A stretch of DNA of 64,000 nucleotides from assembly GCF_019578655.1 (NCBI RefSeq), contig NC_063263.1, positions 13,329,001 to 13,393,000 on the forward strand. The letters run 5' to 3'. This document shows, piece by piece, positions 38,192 to 49,400 of this stretch (position 1 is the first letter of the stretch; each line of letters starts with the position of its first letter). The position numbers and the translations under genes are program-made. The stretch comes from Ricinus communis. Its lineage: Eukaryota > Streptophyta > Magnoliopsida > Malpighiales > Euphorbiaceae. Below the pieces are notes generated by a model. The model saw only the letters and a program-made list of their open reading frames with translations. It ran no database searches and had not been told where the DNA came from.

Positions 38192-38212
38192 ACGACGTCG
38201 TATTAAACGTCA
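38192..38212 (-). promoter_or_regulatory. as-1-like pair of ACGT elements
   Basis: ACGACGTCGT, a perfect 10-base palindrome (38192-38201), is followed by ACGTCA (38207-38212). Read on the minus strand this is TGACGT, six bases, then CGACGT. The two ACGT centres are 12 bases apart, the same centre spacing as the two TGACG motifs of as-1. One half site is perfect and the other has C for T. A TATA-like TATTATAAAA lies about 50 bases downstream on the plus strand. Function is inferred from arrangement only. Confidence 0.4.
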
Positions 38213-38263
38213 GCTAAAATGGCAAGGATAAGCTGCGGCTCCGTCGTGCTCTGATCCAACGGC

Positions 38264-38497
38264 TATTATAAAACCCAAAATTACACACACATGTAGTGCC
38301 CCTCACACAAAATGCCTTTGGTGGCAAAACAAGAAAAGCAAAGAGGTTTAATTAAACATTTAATGATGAAGGAGACATTTGCAAGTTGTTGCATAAAACT
38401 TCAATCAACTTTGAGCAAATGGACAATTGTCAATTTCCTCAACATTTTCTTTCTTCATATTTGTAGGGTCTACCCATTGATTATCTTGTTGTCTTAA
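38264..38497 (+). other. Possible short transcription unit with 61-codon ORF
   Basis: TATTATAAAA at 38264-38273 is placed as a TATA box, and the first ATG, 38 bases later (38312), opens a 61-codon ORF ending at 38497. The predicted peptide starts MPLVAKQEKQRG, is basic in its first third and hydrophobic near the C-terminus (IFFLHICRVYPLIILL). I recognise no family. The predicted leader would be only about 10-15 bases. A short coding gene, a non-coding transcript or a chance arrangement are all open. Confidence 0.25.
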
Positions 38498-39076
38498 TTT
38501 AATCTTTTTTTATTTATTTATTTATCTTCTGGATGAATTAATGCTATTCAACAATTTTTAATTAAGAAAATAATAAATTAGGATGGTGATTTGACAATTT
38601 TAATTTATTTTAATTTCTTATATATATTTATTTTTTTTAAATTTAACGGTCTATATATATATATATAATAAAAATAATAATAATTTTTTACTTTTAATAT
38701 ATAAATAATAAGTTCTTACAAATATTAAATAAAAACAATAGACTCACATCAAAAAATTATTGAATAGCACCCATCTTTAATTTAAAACACTTAATTTAAT
38801 GACTGAGGTGTATAATTGTAAATCTAATAATTTAATAAGATTAATGCAACTTTCAATTGACAAGACCCTAATGAAAGATGTTAGATTTGACTCATTTGGA
38901 ACCATTAAAGATGTAACTTCTGATCCAATGAGGTGGAGTTCTTCAATGAGTGCACGTATATTCCATGTCCATATTAATATAAAGAAAATTACGAAGCTGC
39001 ATATGTGGCTGCTTTTCTCACTTTCAGTGAAGCCATCATAAATCAGATTGTGCAAGGTAATTATAAAATGACTAAT

Positions 39077-39111
<35 letters not shown>

Positions 39112-39220
39112 TTAATTTTATAGGAATTATATAAAATATAATTAATAAATTATTCAGAATTAGTACAACTAAATTACATTTCTAAAATTTAAATTTGAGA
39201 TTTTAATTAGAAAAGAATCT

Positions 39221-39256
<36 letters not shown>

Positions 39257-39774
39257 TAATTGAGATCCACAAGACATAATTAACTCTTTCTTTCTTTCTT
39301 TTTTAATCCTAAAGAAATTTAAATTATTAACTTGATGATCCAATCATATGAGACACTTGTAATAGAAATTCAATCTTAACTAACCAATCTTTTGCGGCCA
39401 TGTACTCAGAAACTTGAAGTCAAAGGATTTCCTATATAAAACCTTAAATTTTCCTAGTCACATGAGACTGCGCACGTGCTTTATTAATTTCCCTTCTTGT
39501 TACAATGAACATAGAAATTCACCATTAATAATATGTAGCCCTAACCCTAAGGTCACAATAACCCTAACTCTAGCTAATGTAATTACGGGTCATCCAATCC
39601 AAGTATCTAATATCAGAATCTTCTATTTAAGCCCTTTTGTTTATGTTTTTCCATTTCTTTAATCTAAATCACCTTCCTAGAAATATCCTTTCTTGCATTT
39701 TCTTCTAATCCAATCTCTTTCTAGGAAACCATCTTCTTTCACACTTGACAAAAGTTTCCTCTTTCCGTACCCTT
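38498..39774. other. AT-rich spacer upstream of the VQ gene
   Basis: Contains two (AT)n runs (39079-39109, 39223-39252). CCCTAACCCTAAGG and ACCCTAACTC at about 39539-39572 are telo-box-like motifs. A W-box TTTGACTT on the minus strand (39417-39424) and a TTGAC core at 39745-39749 could regulate the VQ gene. The ORF at 39414-39662 is not credible. Confidence 0.5.
39079..39109. repeat. (AT)n microsatellite
   Basis: AT run of about 31 bases; a second one of 30 bases lies at 39223-39252. Confidence 0.95.
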
Positions 39775-39782
39775 TATATAAA
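39775..39782 (+). promoter_or_regulatory. TATA box of the VQ gene
   Basis: TATATAAA with a pyrimidine-rich upstream flank, 114-121 bases before the ATG at 39896, giving a leader of roughly 85-90 bases. Confidence 0.7.
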
Positions 39783-39895
39783 CCCTACCGTAAGTTCGTC
39801 CAGTACAACATATGATCTCATCATCCATTGAAGACTCAGCGAACAGAAAAAACACATAAATTATTTCTGGGTTAGTTTTGGCTTTTCTCTTGATC

Positions 39896-40327
39896 ATGGA
39901 TGTACTTGGAGTTAACATGAAGAGCAGGAAGCAAGCATCAAAGAGAAGTAAAAAGGGAATCAAAGTTGTGTATATTTCTAGTCCTATGAAAGTTGAGACT
40001 AGTGCATCAAAATTTAGGGCTCTTGTTCAAGAACTTACTGGAAAAGACTCTGATGCTGCAAGATTTATGGATGTTAACAATGGTGCTGAAAATTACTCTA
40101 CTGAAACTACTCCTGATCGAAGCAGGGCTGCTTCTGATGAGCACGGATCAGTACTTCTTCCTTTGATGAGCTCTTACAATGAGCCCTCTTTTTCTTCTTC
40201 TCCTGATTCCGACTCTAGTATATTTGACCCATTTGATAGATTTTTGCCACCTATGGAAGGCAGTTTTATGAGCATGTTTCAATCAAATTTTCCCCATGAA
40301 TCTTTTCAGTTAGACGTTTTTAACTAG
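39896..40327 (+). CDS. VQ-motif protein, sigma factor binding protein (SIB1/VQ23)-like
   Basis: Intronless, 143 residues. The VQ motif FRALVQELTG (residues 40-49) matches F-x-x-x-V-Q-x-L-T-G, the signature by which VQ proteins bind WRKY factors. The block before it, IKVVYISSPMKVETSASKF, closely resembles Arabidopsis SIB1 and SIB2 (VQ23/VQ16), which bind the plastid sigma factor SIG1 and WRKY33 and are induced in defence. The N-terminus is basic (KSRKQASKRSKK, residues 9-20), which could serve as nuclear or plastid targeting signal. The C-terminal half is Ser/Asp/Phe-rich and poorly conserved, as usual for the family. The start is the first ATG after the TATA box that gives the conserved frame. 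W-box cores upstream fit WRKY control, but this is inference. Confidence 0.92.
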   Translation: MDVLGVNMKSRKQASKRSKKGIKVVYISSPMKVETSASKFRALVQELTGKDSDAARFMDVNNGAENYSTETTPDRSRAASDEHGSVLLPLMSSYNEPSFSSSPDSDSSIFDPFDRFLPPMEGSFMSMFQSNFPHESFQLDVFN

Positions 40328-43304
40328 AAACTCTTTAGGTAGATATATATATATATATGGATTGTAAGTTTTTATTTAAGCTTTCTTTTGGTCTTATTCA
40401 TTTATATATATACATGTATGTATGTATGTAAATTAATACATATAGTATAGCTTTCTCGAATTTCCAGCTACTACAATTTTGATACATATGGAGATGCTTA
40501 ATTTCTTCTGTTTCTTTCTTTATAATATTGAGATTCATTGTTATATCTATAAGTGGAAGGTCTCCTGCTGATCTCCAATTGCTGCTTATGATGATGTCTT
40601 GGATTCATAGTATTTCTTTTTCTGTATAATTATTTGGGTTCAGATCCCTCTCTTTCCCACCAAAGTAAATGGAGAAAATAATCAAAAAACTTATTCGAAA
40701 ATGTTTGACTGGTTTTTATGCAGATTACCTAATTCATCATAGGCATTGACAATATCTTGTATAATTTTTTAAAATAGAATTGGTCCATCTGGTCAAAACA
40801 GTTGATTTTTATTTTCCATGGCTGGAAACACGAGCTGTGCAACTTGTCAAATGTTTTCATGAAGAAGAGAAAAGCAAAACCACCATGAGCATTGATCAAG
40901 TTCTTGAAAATTTTACGGTTTCAAGGGGTTAGATTTGTTGATCTTGGGGGAAGAAAATGTGAGATGGCAAGATTAAGAGAATCTGAAGTGGTCCTTGTTG
41001 CTCTAGCGAGTGGATATAAATTTAATCCAAGTAGCTAGTGCAATTTGGAGGTGGCTTTATGGGTTAGTTGTCCTTTGGAATTTTGAAATAAAAGTTGATG
41101 TCTGGCGGCTGCCTTAGGGCCCTTTTCTTCTCTGATCTTATCACATGTAATCCAAGCAAACTTTTACTGTTAAGAAAAAAAGAAAATTTTATATATAGTG
41201 GCGGCTGTATGGGTTACTTTCATGTTCATTATCATTACTCGTGCTTTAGCTTTACTTTACCAGCTAGGGTTCACTCAGTATTGCTTTGATTATCATCTTA
41301 ATGGCGTGCACCATTGATGAATTTACAAATATATCTACAATTTATAAAAGTTAACAAAAAAAATATATATATATTAAAAAGCTCAATATTGTTTCTTGAG
41401 AATCTACTTTTGTTTTTGGTAGAAGAATTCTTTTAGGATTTTAAATTGCCTATTCTAAATGCACAAGAATTTTGCATATATAAAGAAGTTGTTGGCTAAA
41501 ATCTTTAATTAACTACTCGCTACGCATTTAATAAATGTATATTATCATATTTTATTTTTCTCAGGTTAAACTAGAAAACATCTTTCTTCTTTTTATCATA
41601 TAATAAATTGCCACATTCGAAAAATACTAGCATAAACATAAACATATAGTGATGCTTGATAAAATAGAACAACCAGCTTTATTCTACATAAAACCACACT
41701 CTGAAATCGGATTAACTATTAAATTAGATCTTGTAAATATCTCGTCAAATCTCGTTTATCAGACCGCCCATACTATAAAACTAATTTAGGCATCATAGTG
41801 GTTTTGGGTTTCTAATTTATTCTATTTCAGGTATCCAAACAACCTCCAACTTGTTCATACAACTGCTGAGTTTATACAGACTGTATCACATATTTTTAGT
41901 TTTAAAATCTGAATAATTGAATCTGACCAAACTCTAGGCTTAAAAGAATCCATCCCCCTCCGCCCTCTCCCCTTGGACAGGACTAAGTAGGGCCTGTTTT
42001 TCGTATAACAGTCGCACATACATAAGGACATGCATGCATATGTTCGGAACAACTACAGATGCTCCAACGAGGTTAGGACAGAAGCCTATGAAGACAAAAA
42101 AGAAAGCCCATTAAAAACACAATAACCAGTCCAGTCAAATCCCCAAACCACTTTTGCTGGGCTCAGTTCGTGTCACTTGCTGCCTTTGCATTTATTTCCA
42201 ACAATGTGTAAAACCCAAATCGCAAGAACAAAAATTTACCAATAAAAGAGATATTAAACAAGTAATGTATCAATGATGGACACTTAACATTCAAGCAAAA
42301 ACAAAATATATATATTATAAAAACATGAACAAAACAAAAGAGTGTTGTTAAGAATCATCACGTGAAATTTGTCCAAAAATATTTTAGTGTTCAAGTTTCC
42401 ATGACAGATGGTTTCTAACTTGATGACTTTTTTGACAGAAACTGTGTCCCTGTTTGTTACATTATTTTGTTTAATAAGTATGCTTTCATGGGTTTATGAG
42501 TATTGATTAGTTGCAAATCCTAATTAGTAGTATTTGACCCTTTACCTCCAAATAGAAATAGGTTAGGTTTAGAAAAGAAAAGAAAAAATGTAGCCAATTG
42601 GGTGCACTATAGTGTGTGTATGCAAGATGCTAGATTGAAATCTTGGTGGCTCATTCGCAAAAATCTTTTTAATAAAAGTATCATCAGAATAAAATTTTGT
42701 GAACTTCTTTTAATATTATTACTTTCATATAATATCATTTATTTTATATTTAACCAACAATGAAATATTATTTATCATATTTTAATAGATTGTGAGTTCA
42801 TAATTAATATTGATATTAGTAATCAATAAATTTAATTTTTTTAATTTAATCATTTAAATTTTAATTAATTTTAAATAAATCGGTGAGATTTTAAAATTTA
42901 ATAAGTTGAATATGATTTCGATTTGAATTTCCAACTTATAACAAAAGAATGTTAATAATATTCAAAGTCATACACAAAGACTAAATCTACATAATCATGT
43001 TATTTTCTTTGGTTATGGAAATGGAAGAAAATTGACAAAAATTAATTTTGTATCATATTCATAAGGATCCATTTGCAACATTTCTAAAAAGTTTAACAAT
43101 CTTAATAAAACTGAAAAGAAAATGGACTGCGTCTTCTCTCCCTCTGAGTGCAGTGCAGCCAGCCAAACCGAGAGAAAAGGGAAAGAAAAAGCGAAGAAGA
43201 GAAATAAAAAAAACATTTAAAAAGAAAAAAAATTATAAAAAAAACAAAAGAAAAAAGAAAAAGTCCCTCACTCTTTCTCTCATTTCACACACACGCTCTC
43301 TTTC
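40328..43304. other. Intergenic region between VQ gene and KEG
   Basis: The VQ 3' UTR is followed by AT-rich DNA with short TA and TATG runs (40341-40358, 40418-40430). A CACGTG G-box lies at about 42359-42364, roughly 950 bases upstream of the KEG TATA box. A Lys-rich plus ORF (43048-43347) overlaps the KEG core promoter and is a composition artefact. No gene is supported. Confidence 0.55.
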
Positions 43305-43392
43305 TATAAAACCCTCATACTTTCTCTCTCTCCATCTCTTAATTTGATGATCTTTATTTATTTTTGATTAATCTATGGATCTACTCAATTAA
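43305..43392 (+). promoter_or_regulatory. KEG core promoter and leader with two short upstream ORFs
   Basis: TATAAA at 43305-43310 sits in a CT-rich context, 172-177 bases before the KEG ATG. If transcription starts near 43335 the leader contains ATG-to-stop ORFs of six codons (43347-43367) and five codons (43375-43392). No obvious leader-intron donor lies between them, so both may be in the mature mRNA. Confidence 0.5.
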
Positions 43393-43481
43393 GATCTTTA
43401 ATTTTTGTTTGGATTGATTCAATTTTTGTGCGATTGATTTTTAAATTTTTTTTCTTATAGCGAGAAGGGAAAAAGAGAGAT

Positions 43482-46400
43482 ATGAAAGTGCCGTGCTGTT
43501 CGGTTTGCCAAACACGGTACAACGAAGAAGAAAGAGTACCATTACTGCTTCAATGCGGGCATGGTTTCTGCAAGGAGTGTTTATCGCGTATGTTCTCTTC
43601 ATCTCTCGATACAACATTAGCTTGTCCTAGATGCCGCCACGTGTCCGTCGTCGGCAACTCCGTTAACGCACTCCGTAAAAACTACGCCGTCTTGTCTCTC
43701 CTCTCTGCCGCCACGTCTGCATCACCGAACAACTTCGATTGCGATTATACCGACGATGAGGAGGACGATGATGATAATATTAGTAATAACAATGATGCAA
43801 AAAACGACGAGGATGATGAAGAAAGGTGTAGCCGTGGCTCGCACGCGTCGAGCTCAGGAGGCGCGTGTGGTGGGCCCGTGATTGAAGTCGGTGTGCATCA
43901 CGAGGTGAAGCTGTTGAAGAAAATAGGGGAAGGGAGGAGAGCGGGAGTGGACACGTGGACCGGTGTGATTGGGGGAGGAGGGAAGTGTAAGCATAAAGTG
44001 GCAGTGAAGAGAGTGGAAGTAGGGGAAGATATGGAGTTGGAGTATGTGTTAGGGCAATTAGAGAATTTAAGGAGAGGATCAATGTGGTGTAGAAATGTCT
44101 GTAAATTTCATGGGGTTGTGAAGATGGAAGGTTGTTTGGGCCTTGTTATGGATAGATGTTATGGTTCTGTTCAATCTGAGATGTTAAGAAATGAAGGCAG
44201 GCTTACTCTTGACCAAATTCTAAGGTTCTCCTCTTGTCTTTGTGCTTTTTATATGAGAACTGAATATTTCGTATATGCTATTGTTTGGTGGTTTTGTCAA
44301 TTTTGATTGAGGCAGGTAATATTTGTACTATAATCGTGTAATAATCTGTTACTTGACTTATATTGGTATTATATGTGCTTAAACTGCATGGGTTGAGACT
44401 TTTGGAGCTTAGTTAGAGTGGATGGCGCTCAATTTAAACATTTTGGTTAACTGGAATAGGAAATGAGGAGCCATTTCTTGTTGATACATTATCCACCCAC
44501 AGTTATTTGATTATTGAATGGTATGTTGAGGTTAGAATTTGAGAAAAGGAAATGTCTGAGAAAGATTATGTTGGATCAGATAGACTAGAAAGAATAATCT
44601 ACCAGCTTGATTCGATTGATGCAATAATGAAGCTAGAAGTTTCCACTTGGTTTTAGAAGATTTGAGGTGTTCCTCCTTTTAACATCATTTGAGAGCCATG
44701 AAAACAGAAGCTAGGCGGACTTTCTTTCATTTAATATGGTTATTGTAATTGCTTTTCTAATTTTCTTGAGGGGATGAGAGGACTTTTTTCCAATACAATT
44801 TCTAAATATTGTGAACTTGAGCACTATGTGATTTGAAACGTCAGAACTCATTCTCACTTTGGTATAGCTTTAGTATTCTGGCTGTTGACCTCTAGAAGAA
44901 GGTAGAATATAGTATTTGTTTTTCTTGCTGGTACTTGGCGACAAAGAAGCTTTAGATATTAATGGTGCGTGTCCATGCCAAGAACAGTTACATCTGTACT
45001 GACTGTTAACATATTTTACCCCTATCTTTATGTTGTATTCAAGTTTCTAAAAGTAAAGCTATTTGAATTACTATTCGAAGTTGATAAGGTCATCCCTGTT
45101 CTCATTGTCAACTAACTTTATCTGTTGCTTTTAGCTTGTATAAATTGCCATTATCAAGTTTTCTCAATTTCTTTATCTCTTCCCTTCCCTGCCATTAGAA
45201 AACTATGTGGTAATAATACATAACTTTTGCGTATGCACATATTTAATAAGGTAAGAAAGAAAAGATAAAAATTACGTTAAGAAAGAAAACAAAGAGGATT
45301 CTTGCCATGGACCTTAGATGCATGCTATTTAAGATTTTCCACAGTAATACATGTTATGTGCTAATTCTAATAGTTATTTATTTAGGTTGATAGGAATCTT
45401 CCCTCTAATAGTCATTAACTTGCATGATGAGATAGATGCAAAGATTTTTCAGTTTTGCGTTTGCAAGATTCCCAGTCTCCAGTGATTTATTGGTTTGGAG
45501 AATTTCTTAGCAGAGAATAGTTTGTGTCTCAATTGAGTTCTCATATATCTCACTTTTAAGATGGAAGAAAGAGGGGCAATGTCGAGCAAAATCCAAAGAA
45601 GGTGTGAAAGTGAAAGGAAGACCAAGGAGGCAGTGAGAGACTATTTATTTTCCAGTCTGGGTTTTGAATTATTTTAGCCACCATAGTTCCTTTTTCAGCT
45701 TTGAATTGTTACTAAGTAGTTAACTAAAGACGTGTAAGTTCCTATTAATTTACTGAAAGACATGAGAAATATAGGCTTACTAAAAGGTTTTTTATAGCTA
45801 GCTATGACTTTTTCCCTGATGTTGCAAGCATTTGCTGTCTGTAGGTATGGGGCAGACATAGCACGAGGGGTGGCTGAACTTCATGCAGCAGGTGTCGTCT
45901 GTATGAATATAAAACCATCCAATCTTCTTTTGGATTCAAATGGTCGTGCAGTGGTTTCTGATTATGGACTTGCTGCAATTTTGAAGAAACCTGCCTGCCG
46001 GAAAGCTCGTTCAGAGTGTGAGTCTGCGAAAATCCATTCATGTATGGACTGTATAATGCTCAGCCCACATTACACAGCTCCAGAGGCATGGGAGCCAGTA
46101 AAAAAGTCATTGAATTTATTCTGGGATGATGCAATTGGTATATCTGCAGAGTCAGATGCCTGGAGTTTTGGCTGTACATTGGTGGAGATGTGCACGGGGT
46201 CCATTCCGTATGTGGATTAACACATTAGTTTTTCTAGTTTCTTTATTCTAAATATCTCATTAGGCATAATGTCTTAGTAATACAAGTTATGTTAATTCAG
46301 GTGGGCTGGTTTAAGTGCTGAGGAGATTTATCGAGCTGTTGTCAAGGGAAAGAAATTGCCTCCGCAATATGCAAGTGTAGTGGGTGTTGGAATGCCTAGA

Positions 46401-49400
46401 GAATTGTGGAAGATGATTGGGGAGTGCTTACAGTTCAAAGCATCAAGAAGGCCAAGCTTTAATCAAATGTTAGCAATATTTCTCCGTCATTTGCAAGAGT
46501 TGCCACGGAGCCCTCCTGCAAGCCCTGATAAGTAAGAATTCTGATGATTTGATCTTAGCATGCCTCTCTTTTGGACAATGGATTGCAGGCTTGTCATCAT
46601 TGACCATTGGCAAAATCAACATTTCTCTTCTAAGCACACCACATGTGAATGGTGTGTGCACGTGAGATGAAGTTTGATTTGCTCATAGAACTTTTTCTGT
46701 GATTGCAGTAGCTTTGCAAAATATTCTGGATCAAATGTGACAGAACCATCTCCCGCACCTGATTTGGAGATTTTTCAGGACAACCCTAGCCATTTACATC
46801 GGCTAGTGTCTGAAGGGGATGTGACTGGCGTTAGGTTAGTTTTCTCAGCAGAATCTGTTTCTTTTTACTTGAAGAAACTTAAGGGTTTCTATCTTATGTT
46901 TTTAACCTCTTCTCTTTCTTTTTCTTTTTCTTTTTCTTTTCTGTTTTCATTTTAAATTTTAATGCAGAGATCTGCTTGCAAAGGCTGCATCAGGAAATGA
47001 TGGTAGTTCACTATCTTTATTGTTGGAAGCACAGAATGCCGACGGGCAAACAGCTCTTCACCTGGCTTGTAGACGTGGTAGCGCGGAACTTGTTGGGACT
47101 ATACTGGAGTACAAACAGGCAGATGCTGATGTTTTAGATAAAGATGGTGATCCTCCACTTGTTTTTGCTTTAGCTGCTGGATCTGCAACATGTGTTCGTG
47201 CTCTTATTGTGAGAGGGGCAAATGTTAGATCTAGGTTGAGAGATGGTTTTGGTCCTTCTGTTGCTCACGTGTGTGCCTACCATGGACAACCTGATTGTAT
47301 GCGTGTAAGGCTTCAGTTGATGAATTAAATATTTATTTTTTGGTTATACTTTTCTGCTTCTTCCTTTTGAAATGGGTTCATGTTGACAGGAGCTACTATT
47401 GGCTGGAGCTGATCCCAATGCAGTGGATGATGAAGGTGAAACTGTCCTGCATAGAGCTGTTGCCAAGAAATATACAGATTGTGCTCTTGTTATTTTGGAA
47501 AATGGTGGCTGTAGATCAATGGCTGTTCGTAATTCAAAAAATTTGACGTAAGTATTCGGGTTTTGCTTTTCTTCGTCTTTATATTCTAACATACGGGGAA
47601 AAAGTATGTGGACACAATGAAGATTTCATATTCCTACTTCTCTGTTTCTTGAGAGGTTGGTTGGGGAGGTTGCGAGCTGGTAGTAAGAGACTGAGTTCAT
47701 GTCGGATCCGCATTCTATATTTTTCCGGAAATGGAAAATGTGATTTGCTCATAGGCCATCTAATCATTACCTTTATTTATTTTCCTGCTTGTGACATAGT
47801 TCTTTTGGAGGTTATTTTTCATTTATTTATGATTGTGAAGTGAAAATGGAAAGTTGGATTTGGAGCTTGCAAGAGCTGCAAATTTCTAAATTTGATTTAA
47901 CTACGTATGTTTCTGTTATATTTCACATTCAGCTCCTTTTTGCTCCTTTTGATTCTCTTAATGTCACAGACCATTACACTTATGTGTAGCAACATGGAAT
48001 GTGGCTGTTGTGAGAAGGTGGTTGGAAATTGCTTCCATAGAAGAAATTGCTGGTACAATTGATATACCAAGTCCAGTTGGAACTGCATTGTGTATGGCAG
48101 CTGCTGTAAAGAAAGATCATGAAATTGGTAATGGAAAAACCTTGGACTATCTAGGACATAAACATCAATATTCAATTTTGTATTTACGTTATGTTTTCTC
48201 TGTGGTCTGGTTACTTTATCCTTTTCACATATTTCTTCCTCTTTCTTGTAGAGGGGAGGGAATTGGTGCGGATATTGCTTGCTGCTGGAGCCGATCCAAC
48301 TGCACAGGATGCCCAGCATGGGCGGACAGCTTTGCATACTGCTGCCATGGCTAATGATGTTGATTTGGTCAAAGTAAGCTAATTTGTTTATGATGGATAT
48401 CTTGTGCCCGTGCATTTTAGTGCAAATGCCAAGGCCTTATAATTTTGTTGAGTTTTTCTTCTCTCCCCTTTACTTCATTTAACTATACATTCAAATTGCT
48501 GAACAGATTATTCTTGATGCTGGAGTAGATGTGAACATACGGAACATGCATAATACTATTCCTCTTCATGTAGCCTTGGCCAGAGGGGCAAAGTCATGTG
48601 TTGGATTGCTTTTATCTTCTGGAGCAAGTTGTAATCTGCAGGTGTTTTACTCTCTCTGTTTCTAAATTCTGTTTACTCCAGGGTCTATAAATATATATTA
48701 TATTTAGAGTTGATCTGTCGGTATAATTCTCATTAGAGGTGCACTAAAATATTGCATTGGTTTCATTGTGACATCTGCGTGTACCTTCTTCCCCAAAATT
48801 TATTATGCTAATGATTGAAAACTCAACCATCAAAACTTATGTCTTTGCTTGCAATTAGTAGGACGATGAAGGCGATAATGCTTTTCACATAGCGGCAGAT
48901 GCAGCAAAAATGATTCGTGAAAATCTTGATTGGCTCATTGTCATGCTTAGAAATCCTGATGCTGCTGTTGATGTCAGAAACCACAGGCAAGTACCGACTA
49001 TTGACTTTTTCCTATTCCAGTGTCTGCATATTGGTTCTCTAGGATTCTCATTGTTCTTAAACTCTCAATTTTTCAATTTCGGACCCTATTATTGTCATTA
49101 TTCCATTTAGCTATTTATTGTGTTAAGAAGGTAACTGCGCAGTTCTGAACTTTCTTAATTGACTTGTGAATATGTTGGGGACAGTGGCAAGACACTGCGT
49201 GATTTTTTGGAGGCCCTTCCTCGGGAATGGATTTCAGAAGATTTGATGGAGGCACTTGTGGATAGGGGAGTTCATCTTTCTCCTACAATGTAAGGACTAA
49301 GGGCAATGCTTCTTACAATTTTTTCCTTCATGAACTGCAGTTGTAAGTTTGTGGTGCATGCTAGGTTGTAACTAAAAGATATTAATAGTTTCTTTTTCGA

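Noticed and set aside
43048..43347. 99-codon Lys-rich plus-strand ORF
   Set aside because: It overlaps the KEG TATA box and leader; the composition comes from A-rich and CT-rich promoter DNA.
43780..44082. 100-codon minus-strand ORF in KEG exon 1
   Set aside because: Antisense of the acidic linker and kinase start of KEG; repetitive composition only.
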